From assembly GCA_038216465.1 (NCBI GenBank), contig JBBQQC010000018.1:1-64000 (forward strand): a DNA stretch of 64,000 nt, in the 5' to 3' direction. The first letter of the stretch is position 1; every line of letters begins with the position of its first letter. The stretch comes from JACCZX01 sp038216465. Its GTDB lineage: Bacteria; Pseudomonadota; Gammaproteobacteria; Burkholderiales; Burkholderiaceae_F. Position numbers and translations under genes: made by a program. This document shows positions 50,024-58,868 of this stretch, in pieces. The notes beneath the pieces are model-generated. The model was not told where the DNA came from. It searched no databases and was given only the letters and a program-made list of their open reading frames with translations.

Positions 50024-51336
50024 AAATAAGCATCTTCGGCCTGGGTTACGTTGGCAGCGTGTCAGCCGCGTGCCTGGCGCGCGACGGCCACGATGTGGTC
50101 GGCGTTGATGTCAATGCGCAAAAGCTCGAACTGCTACGGGGTGGCAAGGCGCCGATTGTTGAAGAAGGTATTCAGGAGTTGACTCGTTTGGCCGTCGAAT
50201 CCGGGCGGCTGAAAGTCACGGACGACGCGATGGCCGCAGTCGCACAGACCGCGCTGTCCTTTATATGCGTCGGCACGCCGTCTTCGGCGAACGGCTCGCA
50301 GGATCTTTCGGCGGTGGTGCGGGTTTCCGAAGTAATCGGCGCAGCAATCGCGCGTAAACAAGCATTTCACACGGTCGTTTTGCGTTCGACCGTGGAGCCT
50401 GGGACCGCCGTTGAAGCGGTGCGGCCTGCGCTTGAACGTACCAGTCGCAAGCGCTCCGGAACGGATTTCGGACTGTGCTTCCAGCCGGAGTTCTTGCGCG
50501 AGGGAAGTTCAATCAAGGATTACGACCATCCACCGTTCACGATTGTCGGCGCAGATTCACCCGTATCGGTCGAGGCGTTAAGAACATTGTTCGGGCATTT
50601 GCCGTGCGACTTCATCGTCACCGACATTCGAACTGCCGAATCACTGAAGCTAGTGTGCAACGCCTTCCATGCACTGAAGATCACCTTTGCCAACGAGGTC
50701 GGCCGCTTTGCAAGCGCGTTGAGGATCGATGGCCGGCAGATCATGTCGCTGGTATGCCGCGATACGCAGTTGAACATTTCACCTGCATACCTGCGGCCGG
50801 GATTCGCTTTCGGCGGTTCTTGTCTGCCCAAAGACCTGCGTGCGCTGTCGTACATGGCGCGCGCGCGCGACGTCGAGACCCCGGTAATCAGCGGCATCCT
50901 GCCAAGTAACCAGATTCATATCGAGCGGGTGCTCGAGCGAGTACTCGCGGAAAAACGTCGGAAGGTCGGACTGCTCGGCTTGAGTTTCAAGCCAGGCACC
51001 GACGACTTGCGCGAGAGTCCGCTGGTGACGCTCGCAGAACGAATGCTGGGAAAGGGATTGCGGCTTTCGATCTACGACGCCGATGTCAGCCTGTCGCGAC
51101 TGATCGGTGCCAACAAACAATACATCGATGAGATTATTCCGCACCTCGGCCAACTGCTGACGAGCAGTGCGGAAGACGCGATCGACGATGTAGAGATCAT
51201 CATTGTCGGGCAGTCGCTGCCATCGCTTTGGAACACGGTGTATTCGAAGGGCAAGGCGGAGCAACTGGTGATCGATCTGGTGGGCGGGGCGCATCCCGCG
51301 CGGCTCAAGCCCAGTTACTGGGGCGTGTGCTGGTGA
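50020..51336 (+). CDS. algD: GDP-mannose 6-dehydrogenase
   Basis: The 438-residue enzyme has an N-terminal NAD fold ISIFGLGYVGSVSAACLA and the active cysteine in FAFGGSCLPKDLRAL at residue 268, the same number as in Pseudomonas AlgD. It oxidises GDP-mannose to GDP-mannuronate, so the polymer probably has a mannuronate-type sugar. The longer frame from 49909 is not used. Overlaps at both ends (ATGA with the deacetylase and GTGA with the next gene). Confidence 0.92.
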   Translation: MKISIFGLGYVGSVSAACLARDGHDVVGVDVNAQKLELLRGGKAPIVEEGIQELTRLAVESGRLKVTDDAMAAVAQTALSFICVGTPSSANGSQDLSAVVRVSEVIGAAIARKQAFHTVVLRSTVEPGTAVEAVRPALERTSRKRSGTDFGLCFQPEFLREGSSIKDYDHPPFTIVGADSPVSVEALRTLFGHLPCDFIVTDIRTAESLKLVCNAFHALKITFANEVGRFASALRIDGRQIMSLVCRDTQLNISPAYLRPGFAFGGSCLPKDLRALSYMARARDVETPVISGILPSNQIHIERVLERVLAEKRRKVGLLGLSFKPGTDDLRESPLVTLAERMLGKGLRLSIYDADVSLSRLIGANKQYIDEIIPHLGQLLTSSAEDAIDDVEIIIVGQSLPSLWNTVYSKGKAEQLVIDLVGGAHPARLKPSYWGVCW

Positions 51337-52523
51337 CTAGGCCCGAGCTGGTCTTTGTGTCGCCTCGATTCTTGTTCCCGGCCGACACAGGAGGCGCGAT
51401 CCGCACCACAGAAATACTGCGCAACATGCAAGGCGGCAAATTCAGAATCCGATTGCTGAGTCCGGTGCCTACTGGCGACGAACATCGTTACGCGCCGGAT
51501 CTGCGGAAGATTGCCGATGACTGGCAATGCTGGCCGGCAGCGAGGGCGGCGCAATTGCGTTGGCGGCGCTACCCGCTGCTGGCATCGCGCCTGCCGCTGA
51601 CGATCGCCTCGGATCGCTCCAAAGTTGGAATGAAGGTTGTGGCAGCGGCGCTTGCGCGCAAGCCGCAGGTAGTCGTCTTCGACTTTCTGCACTCCGCGGT
51701 GCTGGCGCCAAAGCCGCTTGAAGTTCCCTCGGTACTGTTTACGCACAATGTCGAAGCGGAGATTGTCGAACGGCACATGGAGCAGGCAACAGGATTTGCG
51801 GAGAAGAATGTATGGCGCAGCCAACTCGCCAAGATGCGCCGCTTCGAGGGTAGCGCGTTGCAGCGCTTCAAGCGTGCGATTGCGGTCTCAGAGCGTGATG
51901 CCGCCCGCTTCAAGAACGACTACGGCGCCGAGCGTGTCGATGTGATTCCGACCGGCGTCAACCTCGACTACTTCAACTATGTGCCGTGCCAGCCGAATGG
52001 CCGCATCGTTTTCACCGGATCGATGGATTGGCTGGCGAATATCGACGCGATCCGCTGGTTTCGCGGCGACATCTGGCCGCGGATCAAGTCTGCGCACATG
52101 GACGCAACGATGACCGTGATCGGGCGCAGCCCGCCGACCGATCTGCAGGCCACGTCGATACCCGGCTGGACGATCACCGGACGCGTCGAAGACATTCGGC
52201 CACACGTGCACGGCGCCGCCGCGTATGTTATTCCGCTGCGTATCGGCGGGGGTACGCGAATCAAGGCGTTCGAGGCAATGGCAATGGGCGTGCCGGTGGT
52301 GTCAACCACGATTGGAATGGAAGGGCTCGATGTCGAGCCCGGACGCCACTATCTGCAGGCCGATAGGGAACGCGAGTTTGCTCAGGCCGTGTCATCCTTG
52401 CTCACGACGCCGGAGCTGGGTCGAACGCTTGCCGAGCAGGCGCGGCGCCACATCGAGCAGCGCTACTCGAACGCAACCGTTGCGCGTGCATTCGAGAAAA
52501 TCTGCGAGCGCGTGATGCAATGA
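51333..52523 (+). CDS. glycosyltransferase (GT4-like)
   Basis: The 396-residue protein has a Rossmann-type N-domain (LVFVSPRFLFPADTGGAIRT) and a GT4-type C-domain: GAAAYVIPLRIGGGTRIKAF, then EAMAMGVPVVSTTIGMEGL. It probably adds one sugar of the repeat. GTG at 51333 overlaps the algD stop (GTGA); the alternative GTG is at 51327. Its overall layout is close to that of the enzyme at 41881. Confidence 0.86.
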   Translation: MTRPELVFVSPRFLFPADTGGAIRTTEILRNMQGGKFRIRLLSPVPTGDEHRYAPDLRKIADDWQCWPAARAAQLRWRRYPLLASRLPLTIASDRSKVGMKVVAAALARKPQVVVFDFLHSAVLAPKPLEVPSVLFTHNVEAEIVERHMEQATGFAEKNVWRSQLAKMRRFEGSALQRFKRAIAVSERDAARFKNDYGAERVDVIPTGVNLDYFNYVPCQPNGRIVFTGSMDWLANIDAIRWFRGDIWPRIKSAHMDATMTVIGRSPPTDLQATSIPGWTITGRVEDIRPHVHGAAAYVIPLRIGGGTRIKAFEAMAMGVPVVSTTIGMEGLDVEPGRHYLQADREREFAQAVSSLLTTPELGRTLAEQARRHIEQRYSNATVARAFEKICERVMQ

Positions 52524-53383
52524 ATTCCGCTTCTCCCCTCGACAGCCCGCCGGCGTTCGACCATGGCTCAGATCCCAATTTTCTCGCCTATTACGAGGAA
52601 GCTAGCCTTTCGCAAGCCACGTTGCAGCGATTCGGTACAGTACGCGATAAGGCTCTCGCGCTGCTGGCTGCGCGTGGCTGCAACACGTCTCATCTGCATA
52701 TCGCCGATATCGGCTGCGGCGCCGGCACGCAATCGATCCTATGGGCCGAGCTGGGTCACTCCGTTATCGGCCTCGACATCAGCGCGCCGCTGGTCGAAGT
52801 CGCGGAGCGCCGAGCCGCTGAACGAGGGTTTGCGATCGACTTCCGTGTTGGCTCCGCAACCGCACTGCCATTGAGCGACTCGTCAGTCGAGGTCTGTTTG
52901 ATGCCTGAGCTGCTCGAGCACGTCGCCGACTGGCAGGGGTGTCTGCGAGAAGCTTCGAGGTCGCTCAAGCCGGGCGGATTGCTTTATCTCAGCACGACCA
53001 ACGCGCTGTGCCCGCTACAGAACGAATTCAATCTGCCGCTTTACAGCTGGTATCCGGGATTTGCGAAGCGATACGTCGAACGACTTGCAGTGACTACGCG
53101 GCCCGCGCTTGCCAACTATGCAAAGTATCCGGCTGTCAACTGGTTCTCGTTCTATCGGTTGCGCGACTTTCTTGCTCCGCTCGGGTTCGATTGCCTCGAT
53201 CGATTCGACATGCTCGACGTCGACACGATCCGCGCGCCGCTGCGGCCAGCCGTCGCTATCGCGCGCGCGTTCGCACCGGTACGCTTTTTCGGACACGTGC
53301 TGACGCGTGGCACCGCGTTGTTTGCGATCAAGACACGAGCGGCGAGCGTCGCCGCAAACCTACCTGCTGCGGCTGCGCACTGA
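52520..53383 (+). CDS. class I SAM-dependent methyltransferase
   Basis: The 287-residue protein has motif I IADIGCGAGTQSILWAEL (about 61-78), motif II-like VIGLDIS and LPLSDSSVEVCLMPELLEHV. It may methylate a sugar of the polymer or a lipid-linked intermediate. The start overlaps the glycosyltransferase stop (ATGA). Its last 56 bases overlap the end of the O-ligase gene on the opposite strand. Confidence 0.88.
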   Translation: MNSASPLDSPPAFDHGSDPNFLAYYEEASLSQATLQRFGTVRDKALALLAARGCNTSHLHIADIGCGAGTQSILWAELGHSVIGLDISAPLVEVAERRAAERGFAIDFRVGSATALPLSDSSVEVCLMPELLEHVADWQGCLREASRSLKPGGLLYLSTTNALCPLQNEFNLPLYSWYPGFAKRYVERLAVTTRPALANYAKYPAVNWFSFYRLRDFLAPLGFDCLDRFDMLDVDTIRAPLRPAVAIARAFAPVRFFGHVLTRGTALFAIKTRAASVAANLPAAAAH

Positions 53384-54623
53384 GGTCGGCACTTTGACTG
53401 CGCACGACGTGCCACGTCACGGCTAACGCAATCATCAGGAAGTACGGCATGTCCCAATAGGCGAGGTTCAGAAACGTTCCGCCGACGAAGTAACCGACTA
53501 GGCTGACTTGCACCATTTTCGCGAGCCAGTACGCCCACTTCGACTCGACGTCGTCTTTGGTGTGCTTGATGATGCGGCGGCTCAGCCGCCACGTGAGCAA
53601 CCAGAAAAGCAGAAACAGCCCGAGGCCGACGAAGCCATGCTCTCCCAACACCTGGAAATAAATGCTGTGCGCCGCGTGCGTACCGACGTACTCGGGCAAA
53701 TAGCGGCGAAACACTTCGTCTGTGTATGGCTCGAAGCCACCGCCGACGACCGGCCGGTCGAGCGCCAGATTCGTCAGCATCGTCCACGTGCTCATGCGGC
53801 CCTGCGCTGATTCGTCGCTCTGATAGCTGCCGATCGTCGTCATTCGCTCTTCCCACGCCGCCGGCATGAACGAGTAGAAACCGACGGCGAAGACGATCAC
53901 CACCAGGCCGAGCCACACCTTGCTCTTTGCTTTGAGCCACAGAAAGCCCGACATCGCGATGATCGCCAACAAACCGCCGCGCGAGTAACTGCCGAGAACA
54001 CTCACCGCGCACAGTGCAATCCAGACCAGTAGTGCGGCGCGCATCCAGCGTTTTGTCGCCATGATGTAGAAGTAGGCCAGTAACGGAATCGTCATGATCA
54101 CTGCGAGTGCCAGCGCGTTGTTGTCCGTGATGAAGGTATCGGGCGGCCCCCACACTCGGTTCTCACCGCTGGTCAGCAGCGTGAACAGGCCGCCCTTGAT
54201 GCCGTAGAAGCCGACCGAAAAGACGATGATCAGCATCAACCATCTCACATGATCGCGCTTGTACAGCGTGTAAAGCGCGAGCAATGTAACGAACAGAATC
54301 TTGATCACGCGCTCGAGCATCTCGGCGGCTCTCTCGGGCTCGAGCGCGAAGAGCGTGGTGATACCCATCCATGCCATGAAGGCGAGTAGCACCCACGCGG
54401 CAGCGCCGCCCTTTAGCTGGCGCGACTCGTGTGTGATGAACAACCCGATGATGGTTGCCACAGCGACCACCAGCGCGAACGGGAACGAATAGGCAAAGCC
54501 CCAGGCTGCGCGGTGCGGGTTCATCAAGCTGAGCCAGACCCAAAACCCGATACCGACCACTGGGTTGCGCAGAATGAAAGGAATTCCTGCGGCTACGATC
54601 AGAAAAATTGCGATGTCGCGCAT
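53328..54623 (-). CDS. XrtA-associated O-antigen-ligase-like protein
   Basis: The 431-residue membrane protein has about 10 helices and matches the exosortase A-linked O-ligase family: SYSRGGLLAIIAMSGFLWLK (about 214-233), then GGGFEPYTDEVFRRYLPE and THAAHSIYFQVLGEHGFVGL, a Wzy/WaaL-type loop with His residues. It may link sugar chains to lipid or protein, or polymerise the repeat. ATG at 54623 with AGGG before it. The 3' end overlaps the methyltransferase gene (53328-53383). Confidence 0.92.
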   Translation of the reverse strand: MRDIAIFLIVAAGIPFILRNPVVGIGFWVWLSLMNPHRAAWGFAYSFPFALVVAVATIIGLFITHESRQLKGGAAAWVLLAFMAWMGITTLFALEPERAAEMLERVIKILFVTLLALYTLYKRDHVRWLMLIIVFSVGFYGIKGGLFTLLTSGENRVWGPPDTFITDNNALALAVIMTIPLLAYFYIMATKRWMRAALLVWIALCAVSVLGSYSRGGLLAIIAMSGFLWLKAKSKVWLGLVVIVFAVGFYSFMPAAWEERMTTIGSYQSDESAQGRMSTWTMLTNLALDRPVVGGGFEPYTDEVFRRYLPEYVGTHAAHSIYFQVLGEHGFVGLGLFLLFWLLTWRLSRRIIKHTKDDVESKWAYWLAKMVQVSLVGYFVGGTFLNLAYWDMPYFLMIALAVTWHVVRSQSADLSAQPQQVGLRRRSPLVS

Positions 54624-54635
54624 GCAGTTGCCCTG

Positions 54636-56471
54636 TCAGGCCAATCGGTAGGTCGGAGCATGATGTTCGAGCCAGTGCTCGAGCATCATCAATATCCATA
54701 CCATCTCGCCGTAAAAGCCGGCGTGCTCGAGCAGCCGCGTCGAAAACAGATCGTGCACCAGCTCGCGCCGAATGAATCCGCGCTCTGTGAGGCGCTCGAG
54801 CGCCGCTCGAGCGAACTGAGCTAGCGCCACGTTTTTTATCAGCCACGGCCCGAACGGCAATCCAAAGCCGTGTTTCTTCTTGCGGATGATTTCTTCCGGA
54901 AGAAAATCGCGCAGCGCCTCCTTGAAGAAGTAGCGAAGGGTTAGGCGCCGAACCTTCATTGAAGCGGGCAGGGTGAGCGAAAAATCGACCAGTTCATCGT
55001 CTAGCAGCGGAAACCCCACCGCCTCGCCGGCAAGCTGGCCCGTGAGTCGGACCTTCGGCAGGTCGCTGTCGGTGAGAGTAAAGCGCCAATCATAGGCAAG
55101 CATGCGGTCGACGATCGAATCTGCAGTCCCATTTTGATAGACCTCGCGTTGCAAATTGGTCGGCTCGACGGCGCTGACGCTTTCCAGAAAGCCGCGCGTG
55201 AACACGGCTGCGGTTCCAAAGCGGCGGAGCAGGTTGTATGACTGCAGGCGCTCCGGCATCGGCAAGCGAGCCTGCTCGACGTAGCTGGCCACCTTGCTGA
55301 TGCCTGGCAACCGGTGCACGGCAGTTTGTGCCAGCAGCACTGGCTCGATTACGTGTTGTCGGAGCGAGCGCGGAAGGGTGTCGTACGCGTCGAAGAGTTT
55401 TTGTCGCGCGTAGCGCGTGTTGCCGCCGAACAACTCATCGCCACCATCGCCGGCGAGTAACTTGTCGACGCCGTGTTCGTGCGCCAGCTTGGCGCAGTAA
55501 TACGCCGGCAGCGCCGACGAATTGCCAAACGGTTGGTCGTAGTAAGCGGCGATCGCTGGAATCGCACGTATCAAGTCGTCCGGAGTGATGTAGTGCTCGT
55601 GATGCTGCGCATGAAAGTGCTGAGCAGCGAGCCGCGCGTACGACATCTCATCGTATCCGCTGGCATCGAATCCGATCGAGAAACAGGTGGGGGGCTGGCC
55701 CGTTACTCGGCCCAGCATGCCGACTACGGTTGAACTGTCGGTTCCGCCGCTGAGAAAGGCGCCGATACACTCAGTTGTGACTTCGCGTTCGACTGCTTTT
55801 AGAAGCACCCCGCGAAACCGTTCGCGTTCGTGTCGAGGCGAAAAATTGCGCCCCTCGGAAAAGGTCGGCTGCCATGTGGACAAAATGCGCGACCCATCGG
55901 CATCGAATGTCAACATTGCTGCGGCCGTCATTCGCTTCACTGCGCGAAACACCGTGCGCGGCGCCGGAATGACATGAAAATAGACGTAGTTAAAGATCGC
56001 CTGCGGGTCGACCTCCCGCGCACGCGAAACCGCGTCGGCCCGATCGGAAAACGAAATGCTCGAACCATTTATCGCAAAGCAGAGAGGGATCACGGCGAGG
56101 CGGTCGGTCAGCAGCGTAGCTCGGCCTTTCCGCAGGTCAATTTGAACAATCGCGAACCGGCCGCGCATCCGACACATATTCGTGTCGGCGGCTTCCTCGC
56201 GCGCCAGGCGCGCAACCTCTGCGACATCCAGCGCTTTCATGCTCTCGTCACGCGCAACGCCGACCACTGCGGTGACGGTTTCTTCGTCTACGCAGACCTC
56301 GCAGCTGTGGGATTGAAGGCGCATTGAGAACGCCGGGCCGTCGATCACCCTGTGCTGGCCGCTATCGCGAGCTATGTGCGGTTTGACGCCACGATTCTGC
56401 TCGGCGAGCGAGAAGTCGAACCAGCCGGCTAGGGCCGGTGTCGGATGGTCATCAAGCACGACGTAGGTCAA
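54636..56471 (-). CDS. asparagine-synthase-like protein lacking the glutaminase cysteine
   Basis: The 611-residue protein keeps the synthetase PP-loop GAFLSGGTDSSTVVGML and the LAGDGGDELFGGNTRYARQK segment, but the N-terminus (TYVVLDDHPTPALAG) has no Cys at position 2, so glutamine ammonia release is unlikely. It may use free ammonia or an amine nucleophile to make an amide, for example with an amino sugar or amine. The start is TTG at 56471 with no good Shine-Dalgarno; GTG at 56459 is possible. It is eight bases after the beta-helix gene and 12 before the O-ligase gene. Confidence 0.83.
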   Translation of the reverse strand: MTYVVLDDHPTPALAGWFDFSLAEQNRGVKPHIARDSGQHRVIDGPAFSMRLQSHSCEVCVDEETVTAVVGVARDESMKALDVAEVARLAREEAADTNMCRMRGRFAIVQIDLRKGRATLLTDRLAVIPLCFAINGSSISFSDRADAVSRAREVDPQAIFNYVYFHVIPAPRTVFRAVKRMTAAAMLTFDADGSRILSTWQPTFSEGRNFSPRHERERFRGVLLKAVEREVTTECIGAFLSGGTDSSTVVGMLGRVTGQPPTCFSIGFDASGYDEMSYARLAAQHFHAQHHEHYITPDDLIRAIPAIAAYYDQPFGNSSALPAYYCAKLAHEHGVDKLLAGDGGDELFGGNTRYARQKLFDAYDTLPRSLRQHVIEPVLLAQTAVHRLPGISKVASYVEQARLPMPERLQSYNLLRRFGTAAVFTRGFLESVSAVEPTNLQREVYQNGTADSIVDRMLAYDWRFTLTDSDLPKVRLTGQLAGEAVGFPLLDDELVDFSLTLPASMKVRRLTLRYFFKEALRDFLPEEIIRKKKHGFGLPFGPWLIKNVALAQFARAALERLTERGFIRRELVHDLFSTRLLEHAGFYGEMVWILMMLEHWLEHHAPTYRLA

Positions 56472-56479
56472 CGTGCCGA

Positions 56480-57679
56480 CTAGCGTGTCAGGCGTTGAAA
56501 TGCGCCGGGACTCAGCGGAGTCAAGTCCGACAACTCGCCCAGGTTAACCACGCCCGCGCTGTGACGGTACTCAGCCGCGGGACGATCCTGTTTGGGAAAT
56601 GCGCCTGCCGGACCGGCGCTGCCGGCGAGCGAGCTTCCGATGCGAAGCCGGTAATCGAACTTGGACGCATCAGCGAAGTCGCTCAGCCGCGCCGGCATGT
56701 TGCCCTTTATGATCGCCTTGGCCTTCGCATCGAAATCGCCGCGGCCAACCAGCAGGTTGTTCAAAATTATCGCCTCGGCTGGGCCGGGCCGAACCACGAT
56801 GAATACGCCGCCCTCCTGTAGATCGTTAACCAGGGTGTTAAAGGCTATGTAAGCGCGATTGACCGGCCAGCGATAGCCTTCGGCGCCAAAAGAGATCAAG
56901 GCACGGTTATCGGTCTGGTTGCCTTGCTGCACTAGATTTCCGATCGCTCTCAGGTTGCCGCCATTCGGCAGATCCATTTCGTAACTCGACGTGCCGCCTT
57001 CGCCAGTCAAACGGTTGTAGTAGACATTGGTCACCTTCGCGCGGCTCTTTAGCAAGTGGCCTTTGCGCGCGGGCCCGAAGTAACTTCCGGTGACTTCGAC
57101 AATCTCGATCGTTCCGGCGTACAGATGATGGCTCATGCCGTCGCCGGCGCCATTGTTCAGAAATGTCGAGTTGACGACGCGCAGTTCGATGCCAGCGTCG
57201 TTCGACGTCAAAATACCGTTTTCATTGTCCTCGAAGGTGCAGCCGATCACTTTCATCCGCCCGCGTTCGAGACGGACGCCGGCGCCGTTGCGATCGGCAA
57301 CGCGCGCGCCGGAAAATGCAAGGTTTTCGAGTGTGACGTTGTCGCCTCTGACGACAAAGATTGCCTTACCCTCGGCTACGGTCCCGTCGGCCGCCAATTT
57401 GGGGCGAGCGCCGACGCCGCGAATCGTTAGATCCTTTTGCGTCCACACCGCCGGGTCAGCCTTGTACTCGCCGGCGTCTATCTCGACCACATCGCCGTCG
57501 CGCGCCACTTCGGCTGCCCGGCGAAGCGTGCGAACATCGCGTCCCGGGCCTACGTGCAAGACGTTCAGCGCGGCGCGTTGTTCGCCACTCACCAGAGGTG
57601 GTTGTTGAGACATTGCGCTCGAGAGAAACAACGCGTTTGCCACCATTGCTAGGCATGCGCGCATGCGAATTTCGGTCAT
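56480..57679 (-). CDS. exported parallel beta-helix protein
   Basis: From the ATG at 57679 a 399-residue protein results, with a signal peptide (MTEIRMRACLAMVANALFLS). It is followed by right-handed beta-helix coils: LRRAAEVARDGDVVEIDAG at the start, LENLAFSGARVADRNGAGV, and IGNLVQQGNQTDNRALISF. Proteins of this shape are often polysaccharide lyases or hydrolases, or polymer-binding proteins; no lyase-active residues can be named. The frame is open to 57772, but further starts would overlap the ATP-grasp gene. ATG 57664 (MRACLAM) is also possible. Confidence 0.82.
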   Translation of the reverse strand: MTEIRMRACLAMVANALFLSSAMSQQPPLVSGEQRAALNVLHVGPGRDVRTLRRAAEVARDGDVVEIDAGEYKADPAVWTQKDLTIRGVGARPKLAADGTVAEGKAIFVVRGDNVTLENLAFSGARVADRNGAGVRLERGRMKVIGCTFEDNENGILTSNDAGIELRVVNSTFLNNGAGDGMSHHLYAGTIEIVEVTGSYFGPARKGHLLKSRAKVTNVYYNRLTGEGGTSSYEMDLPNGGNLRAIGNLVQQGNQTDNRALISFGAEGYRWPVNRAYIAFNTLVNDLQEGGVFIVVRPGPAEAIILNNLLVGRGDFDAKAKAIIKGNMPARLSDFADASKFDYRLRIGSSLAGSAGPAGAFPKQDRPAAEYRHSAGVVNLGELSDLTPLSPGAFQRLTR

Positions 57680-57704
57680 ACCATTTTGAGTCGTGAAGAG
57701 ATTC

Positions 57705-58868
57705 ATGCAGGCGGACACTAACGGAGCAGTCTTGAAGTCGGCAAGTCTTGATTCAGCGGTCCCATTGTCCACGCTCGTGATCCTCGGTGCTTCGGCGACC
57801 GGCCTCGCGGTAGCGCGCGATGCGCATCGTCACGGATTGTGCGCCGTTGTGGCCGACCGCGAAGACGGACCGGCGCTTCACAGTCGATGGGTCAGAGCCG
57901 TTGACGTGAGCGCTGTACCCGCAGCTAACCTAATCGAACGAATCGTGCGCCTGGGCGGCCCGCACGCCGCGTTGATCGCAACTTCCGACCATTGGATCCG
58001 TTGGTTGGCGGGATATCGCCCGCAACTGAGCGAGTCGTATCGACTGATTGTGCAGCCATCTAATCCGACGCTTGAGATTTGTCTGGACAAGATGGCTTTT
58101 TCCGAGTGGTGTACTGCATTCGGCTTGCCTTCGCCTGCGGCCTGGATGCCGAATCGCGCGCCGCGGCCATCATCACTCGCATTTCCGGTGTTGCTGCGCC
58201 CGGTGCGCACCGCGCATGGTCATGATCCCAACCTGCCGAAAGCGGTCGAGGCCCGCGACGAGTCTGAGCTTGCTCTCTGGCTGCAGCGGTTCACCGCAAA
58301 AGGTGTTGAGCCGATGGCCAGCGCGTCACTGCTCGGACGGAAGCTCGAACAGTATTCGGTGCCCTTCGCCAGGTGCAAGGAACAGATGCTGATGTTTACT
58401 GCGCTCAAAATGCGTCCCGACGCCGATCTGTGTCAGACCGGAACCTACGTGCAGATCGCCGTCGACGAACGTAGCGAGGGCTTGGCGCGGACAGCGATCG
58501 AGCGTCTCGACTATTTCGGCATCGGTGAAGTGGAAATACTGCGCGACACCCAGGCCGGAAAAGATTATCTGATCGAAATCAACGCGCGGCCCTGGCTGCA
58601 ATATGCGCTCGCGCCCGCGTCGAATCACGATTTTCTCGGACTCGTACTCGGTCTTTCCCCTGCCTGCAAAAATGCTCCCGTCCGGAGCGGTAAAGCATGG
58701 ATCGATCTGTATCAGGATCTGTTTGTCGCATTTTCTCGGTCGATCGGCATGGTTCGTCACGGCCGGCTCGGACTTTTTGCTTACCTGGCTTCGCTCACTC
58801 GCTGCAATGTTTTTTCGCTGTTCGATTGGCGCGATCTGCGCCCGTTTCTTCGGTCGTGGCGGCGATGA
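57705..58868 (+). CDS. ATP-grasp domain protein
   Basis: The 387-residue protein has a Rossmann-like N-domain (STLVILGASATGLAVARDAH) and an ATP-grasp core: FPVLLRPVRT, an ATP-binding loop, and VEILRDTQAGKDYLIEINARPW with the Glu-x-Asn of the Mg site. ATP-grasp enzymes activate a carboxylate as acyl-phosphate and join it to an amine. In this locus it may join an amino acid or a uronic acid to an amine of the polymer. ATG at 57705 is preceded by AAGAGA; GTG 57693 is in frame upstream. It overlaps the next gene by four bases. Confidence 0.85.
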   Translation: MQADTNGAVLKSASLDSAVPLSTLVILGASATGLAVARDAHRHGLCAVVADREDGPALHSRWVRAVDVSAVPAANLIERIVRLGGPHAALIATSDHWIRWLAGYRPQLSESYRLIVQPSNPTLEICLDKMAFSEWCTAFGLPSPAAWMPNRAPRPSSLAFPVLLRPVRTAHGHDPNLPKAVEARDESELALWLQRFTAKGVEPMASASLLGRKLEQYSVPFARCKEQMLMFTALKMRPDADLCQTGTYVQIAVDERSEGLARTAIERLDYFGIGEVEILRDTQAGKDYLIEINARPWLQYALAPASNHDFLGLVLGLSPACKNAPVRSGKAWIDLYQDLFVAFSRSIGMVRHGRLGLFAYLASLTRCNVFSLFDWRDLRPFLRSWRR

